Assembly (NCBI GenBank): GCA_034437455.1
Contig: DAOTUB010000015.1
Coordinates: 1-17,065, forward strand
Length of the DNA: 17,065 nt
Direction of reading: 5' to 3'
Source: DAOTUB01 sp034437455
GTDB taxonomy: Bacteria > Chloroflexota > Anaerolineae > B4-G1
Shown: piece by piece, positions 14,417 through 17,065 of the stretch
Position numbering within the stretch: the stretch's first letter is position 1
Layout of the letters: each line of letters starts with the position of its first letter
Position numbers and translations under genes: made by a program
The notes under the pieces: model-generated
The model's input: only the letters and a program-made list of their open reading frames with translations
Told to the model about the DNA's origin: nothing
Database searches by the model: none

Positions 14417-14501
14417 TAGCGGGCTGGTGAGTGTGGTGCAGGATGGCGAGCCAGTCTGCACCACCCCATTCACCAGACAGATCACCGAGGAGAACTGGTA
14501 A
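14340..14501 (+). pseudogene. Remnant of a YVTN/NHL-type beta-propeller gene
   Basis: In a frame different from the PHP gene, 14340-14501 reads LDVAKYPQEGIALDP, then DRVWVTSVSSGLVSVVQDG, which is the pattern of one beta-propeller blade (YPEGIALDP...DRVWVTN..SGSVSVI). It has no start codon or signal of its own and stops at TAA 14499-14501, just before kptA. The most likely reading is that a deletion or recombination joined the truncated PHP gene to a fragment of a propeller gene. A frameshift within one gene is less likely because the CARDB-like domain also lacks its end. Confidence 0.5.
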
Positions 14502-14502
14502 T

Positions 14503-15060
14503 ATGGACCGTAGCCTGATGAAATTGAGCAAATTCCTGGCCCTCATCCTGCGCCACCAGCCGGAACGATTCGCCCTACCCCTGGATGAGGAGGGATGGGC
14601 GCCGCTCTCGGAGGTGATGGAGATCATCAAGGGGCTGCCCAACTTTCGCTGGGCGAATCGGGCCGACGTGATGCACATCGTCGAGGGAGGAAGCGAGGAC
14701 GACAAGCGCCGATTTGAGATACAAGGAAACCGCATCCGCGCCCGCTACGGCCACTCCTTCGCCCACCCCATCGTCTACGAGCCTTGCGCACCGCCGCCGC
14801 TTCTCTATCACGGGACCTCGCCGAACGCCCTGAAACACATTCGCCGCGAGGGAATCAAGCCGATGGGACGCCAGTACGTCCACCTATCGCCCGACACCGA
14901 GACCGCCACCCGCGTCGGCGCTCGCCACGATAGCCAGCCCATCGTCCTCACCATCCGCGCCGCCGAGGCTCACGCTGCCGGGATCGCGTTCTACCAGGCG
15001 GACGCGACGATCTACCTGGCAAAGCACATTCCTTCCGAATTCCTACGGTTTCCCTCATAG
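14503..15060 (+). CDS. kptA: RNA 2'-phosphotransferase (Tpt1/KptA family)
   Basis: KptA removes an internal 2'-phosphate from RNA using NAD, releasing nicotinamide and ADP-ribose 1''-2''-cyclic phosphate. The 185-residue product has MKLSKFLALILRHQPERF (R17, H18), RARYGHS (H84), LLYHGTSPNALKHIRREGI (H103) and YVHLSPDTETATRVGAR (R141), fitting the family's catalytic Arg-His-Arg-Arg set. The ATG at 14503 has a GAGGAG SD at 14487-14492; upstream in-frame codons from 14431 lack family character. It lies at the end of the NAD synthesis cluster. Its RNA substrate in bacteria is uncertain. Confidence 0.93.
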   Translation: MDRSLMKLSKFLALILRHQPERFALPLDEEGWAPLSEVMEIIKGLPNFRWANRADVMHIVEGGSEDDKRRFEIQGNRIRARYGHSFAHPIVYEPCAPPPLLYHGTSPNALKHIRREGIKPMGRQYVHLSPDTETATRVGARHDSQPIVLTIRAAEAHAAGIAFYQADATIYLAKHIPSEFLRFPS

Positions 15061-15078
15061 CTGGCAATCAGAAGGATT

Positions 15079-15122
15079 AAAAACAAAGATGGCCCGAATG
15101 GAAACGCGTCCCGACGGGCCAT
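15079..15122 (-). terminator. Rho-independent terminator of the coiled-coil gene
   Basis: On the minus strand an 8-base stem (ATGGCCCG at 15089-15096 with CGGGCCAT at 15115-15122) is followed by CTTTGTTTTT at 15088-15079. It lies 34 bases past the stop of the minus-strand gene. The plus strand has no T-run after the stem, so it probably ends only the minus-strand transcript, though the stem could also slow the converging kptA transcript. Confidence 0.6.
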
Positions 15123-15156
15123 TGAGTTCTGTGTAAGATACGCTTGCCTGACCAGC

Positions 15157-15972
15157 TCATTCTCTTGACAGCGCCTGCTCCAGCGCCTGTTCCCAGAAGG
15201 ACGACGAGCCATCCATCACCAGCAGCACTCCTTTCTCCTGGGCCGCCGCTTCTGCTCCCTGAGTGACTCGTTCCCCGGCCACCGCCGGCAGAGCTGCATA
15301 CCCTGCTTGCCTCAGGTGTCCGGCTCGCCGCTGCGCCCGCTCCACATCGTGCCGATCAATTACTCTGGAAACCTCGACTGCCAACCACACCTGGGGAGCA
15401 TCAGGCGCGTGGCGAGGCCGCCCTCTGACCAACAGATCCAATAGCAGCAGATCCTTGAACTCGTCTTCTGAAAGATGAGGTTCCAGGTCATCTTCGATCT
15501 CAATGGGGGATACGACACGTACACGCCGTAGGAAAGGACCGAAATAAGCTCCGACCCGCCTCTGGTACGTGAGTTCCAATAGACGGCCCTGAAGATCTCC
15601 CTGGGTATCTCGCATCCCCCCCACGACTTCGATCAGGTCACTCAGCCGCTCCTCGGTGCGCGCCTGCGCCTCGGCCAATTGCTGAACCGTGGCCTCCAAT
15701 CGCTCCAGCCGCTCCTCGGTGCGCACCTGCGCCTCGGCCAATTGCTGAACCGTGGCCTCCAATCGCTCCAGCCGCTCCTCGGTGCGCGCCTGCGCCTCGG
15801 CCAATCGCTCCAGCGCAGCCTCGACACGATCCATTCGCGCCTCAAGCCGTTCTTGGCCCTTTTCCAATCGGTCATGATCCCGGCGAACGGCGTGAATCTC
15901 CTGCATACGCTCATCTACCAACGCTACCACCGCGTGGTACATCTCGGCAGTCAGGCCATAATACTGTTCCAT
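15157..15972 (-). CDS. Coiled-coil protein with PD-(D/E)XK-like C-terminal domain
   Basis: The 271-residue protein starts with a short helical cap (MEQYYGLTAEMYHAVVALVD). Residues ~30-115 form a coiled coil in which a 21-residue unit (three heptads) recurs about 2.7 times. The C-terminal part (~130-260) looks like a restriction-nuclease-like fold: EFKDLLLLDLLVRG with D179, VWLAVEVSRVI with E200, then DVERAQRRAGHLRQAGYAAL. The usual catalytic Lys is Ser in EVS, so it may bind rather than cut nucleic acid. Similar coiled-coil/DUF3782-like proteins are common in Chloroflexota and cyanobacteria and have no known function. GAGGTG lies about 6 bases before the ATG; promoter and terminator are visible, so it is probably monocistronic. 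Confidence 0.78.
   Translation of the reverse strand: MEQYYGLTAEMYHAVVALVDERMQEIHAVRRDHDRLEKGQERLEARMDRVEAALERLAEAQARTEERLERLEATVQQLAEAQVRTEERLERLEATVQQLAEAQARTEERLSDLIEVVGGMRDTQGDLQGRLLELTYQRRVGAYFGPFLRRVRVVSPIEIEDDLEPHLSEDEFKDLLLLDLLVRGRPRHAPDAPQVWLAVEVSRVIDRHDVERAQRRAGHLRQAGYAALPAVAGERVTQGAEAAAQEKGVLLVMDGSSSFWEQALEQALSRE
15648..15805 (-). repeat. 63-bp tandem repeat encoding a coiled coil
   Basis: Units start at 15648, 15711 and 15774 with a period of exactly 63 bases (21 codons). The first two copies differ at one base I can see; the third is partial (about 32 bases). The period keeps the coiled-coil heptad phase. Confidence 0.85.
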
Positions 15973-16011
15973 CAGTCACCTCTCGATGCGAACAAACATC
16001 TCACTGCCTCA

Positions 16012-16040
16012 ATTATACTCGCTACCCTCGTTTCCAGCAA
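16012..16040 (-). promoter_or_regulatory. Promoter of the coiled-coil gene
   Basis: On the minus strand TTGCTG (16040-16035) is followed by a 17-base spacer and a perfect TATAAT (16017-16012). Transcription would start near 16005, about 33 bases before the ATG at 15972. Confidence 0.55.
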
Positions 16041-16059
16041 ATCACAACTCGGAAACGAG
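16027..16059 (-). terminator. Hairpin after the SDR gene, overlapping the next promoter
   Basis: CTCGTTTCC (16027-16035) and GGAAACGAG (16051-16059) form a perfect 9-base stem with a 15-base loop, about 28 bases past the SDR stop. No T-run follows on the minus strand. It overlaps the -35 box of the next gene, so it may be a weak terminator, an operator, or both. Confidence 0.35.
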
Positions 16060-16087
16060 CGGTATGCAGAAAAACCTCACTTTCCGT

Positions 16088-16849
16088 TCATCGCGCGCAG
16101 GTCTGGCCGCGTCCGCCGTCGATCAGGTGCGTGGCACCGGTGATCCAACCGGCCCTCGGCGAGGCGAGGAAATAGATCAGCTCGGCTATCTCCTCCGGCT
16201 GGCCCACGCGGCCCAGCGGGTGCGTGGTCTTGCTGTGCTCCAGAAATGCCGCGTACGCCTCCTCGTCCATCCCGCCCCGCTTGTGCAACTCGGTGACGGT
16301 GACGCCGGGGTTGACGGCGTTGATGCGCACACCCTGGCTCGCCATCTCCAGCGCGGCGCAGTGCGTGAGTTGGTCCACCGCCGCCTTGCTGACACAATAC
16401 GCCAGGACGCCGGGAAACGCGCGGGGGCCGTTCACGCTGGAGACGTTGACCACGTTCCCCTTCCGCTCGACCAGGTACGGCATCGCGCACTGGATCAGGT
16501 AAAACGGCGCACGCACGTTCACGTTCATCATATCGTCCCAATCCTCAAGCGTCGTCGTCTCGATCGTCCCGCTGGCGATGATGCCCGCCGCGTTGACTAC
16601 CACGTCGATCCTCCCGAACGCCGCGACCGTCTCGCGGACCACGCGCTCGACGTCCGCCTCCTGGATCACGTCGGCGGCAATCGCTCGCGTCTCGCCCTCA
16701 ATCGCCTGCGCCAACTCCACCAGCTTCTCCTTGCTGCGGGCGACCAGGGCAACCTTGGCCCCCTCCGAGGCGAATTTGAAAGCTGCAGCTTTTCCAATCC
16801 CGCTGCTGGCGCCGGTAACAATTACGACTTTGTTCTTCATTTCGTCCAT
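16088..16849 (-). CDS. Short-chain dehydrogenase/reductase (SDR family)
   Basis: The 253-residue classical SDR has a Rossmann NAD(P)-binding motif TGASSGIG (12-19), the structural NAAG (86-89), and the catalytic Ser-Tyr-Lys: S138 in VSSVNG, Y151 and K155 in YCVSK. The end (ITGATHLIDGG) is typical of the FabG-like group. VARSKEKL after the second strand, with Arg at 38, suggests NADPH preference. The substrate cannot be named. AGGAGA at 16863-16858, 8 bases before the ATG, supports the start. It is separated from the next minus-strand gene by a hairpin and a promoter. Confidence 0.92.
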   Translation of the reverse strand: MDEMKNKVVIVTGASSGIGKAAAFKFASEGAKVALVARSKEKLVELAQAIEGETRAIAADVIQEADVERVVRETVAAFGRIDVVVNAAGIIASGTIETTTLEDWDDMMNVNVRAPFYLIQCAMPYLVERKGNVVNVSSVNGPRAFPGVLAYCVSKAAVDQLTHCAALEMASQGVRINAVNPGVTVTELHKRGGMDEEAYAAFLEHSKTTHPLGRVGQPEEIAELIYFLASPRAGWITGATHLIDGGRGQTCAR

Positions 16850-16889
16850 TCTGTTGTTCTCCTGATATCATAAGGGTTCAAATTAGATA

Positions 16890-16919
16890 ACCGGCCCCGT
16901 TCATTTGAACGAGGCCGGT
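16890..16919. repeat. Strong inverted repeat upstream of the SDR gene
   Basis: ACCGGCC-C-CGTTC (16890-16902) pairs with GAACG-A-GGCCGGT (16907-16919) around an ATTT loop: 12 pairs and one C-A mismatch. No strong T-run follows on either strand. It could be a bidirectional terminator for an upstream gene or an element-associated hairpin. Confidence 0.5.
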
Positions 16920-16937
16920 GCCAGTTGTGTCGCTTGC

Positions 16938-17065
16938 TCTAGCAGGCTGTCGGAGAGAGAAAGGCTGCCCCTAAATCTCGACGTTTTCGAGGCAAAAATG
17001 GGGCATGAAGCCTCAATGTAGGCCAAAAAACTGCGCCTGAAGGGACGTTTCCTGCCAAAAACAAA
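16938..17065. mobile_element. Possible insertion-sequence end (partial)
   Basis: The right edge contains no open frame. The stretch starting TCTAGCAGGCTGTCGGAGAG resembles, from memory, ends of IS1182-type elements, and the bases after it include small palindromes (CTCGA/TCGAG around 16978-16992 and GCCT/AGGC near 17010-17024). The other end and the transposase would lie beyond the window. This is a tentative call. Confidence 0.25.

Noticed and set aside
12920..14485. 521-codon open frame on the minus strand
   Set aside because: It is antisense to the PHP gene, which has clear metal-site motifs; the minus-strand translation shows none.
15089..15122. Terminator of kptA on the plus strand
   Set aside because: No T-run follows the stem on the plus strand; the T-run lies on the minus side, so it fits the converging gene.
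15648..15805. Possible CRISPR array
   Set aside because: The 63-base units are directly adjacent without spacers and lie in frame within a coiled-coil gene.

Overview
The window looks like a piece of a GC-rich bacterial chromosome, most likely a member of Chloroflexota (Anaerolineae-like). This rests on the overall gene style: a GatCAB-type amidotransferase, a GAF/PAS sensor kinase, a CpXC protein, two PIN- or TumE-type toxin-antitoxin modules, a coiled-coil protein with a PD-(D/E)XK-like tail, and sigma70-like promoters with extended -10 boxes. The taxonomic call is inference from remembered family distributions. No rRNA, CRISPR array or complete mobile element is present, and there is no gene-free stretch longer than about 300 bases.

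Left part (about 1-4600), mostly minus strand. Reading in the direction of transcription: a B12-binding/radical SAM gene; then gatC with its own extended -10 promoter; then a complete VapBC toxin-antitoxin module with its own promoter, operator-like palindrome and strong ribosome binding sites; then gatA; then an unlisted 45-residue gene whose ATG overlaps the gatA stop codon (ATGA). The toxin-antitoxin module thus splits gatC from gatA. The C-terminal end of an unknown plus-strand gene may lie at the left edge.

Middle part (about 4700-8570), plus strand. A soluble GAF-PAS histidine kinase and a CpXC zinc-ribbon-type protein form a two-gene unit divergent from the radical SAM gene. A tRNA-Arg(ACG) follows with a near-consensus promoter. 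Immediately behind it sits a two-gene module that I read as a TumE/DUF6516-type toxin with its partner.

NAD region (8612-15060), plus strand. A divergent triosephosphate isomerase paralogue, then nadC, nadA and nadB (de novo NAD synthesis from aspartate), a secreted PHP-type metallohydrolase that starts at a TTG overlapping the nadB stop, and kptA (NAD-consuming RNA 2'-phosphotransferase). The isomerase could supply DHAP, the second substrate of NadA. KptA uses NAD. The end of the PHP gene looks truncated and joined to a remnant of a beta-propeller gene.

Right part (15061-17065), minus strand. A coiled-coil protein with a near-identical 63-bp tandem repeat and a PD-(D/E)XK-like C-terminus has its own promoter and terminator. 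A short-chain dehydrogenase/reductase lies upstream of it. The last ~200 bases hold a strong hairpin and possibly the end of an insertion sequence.
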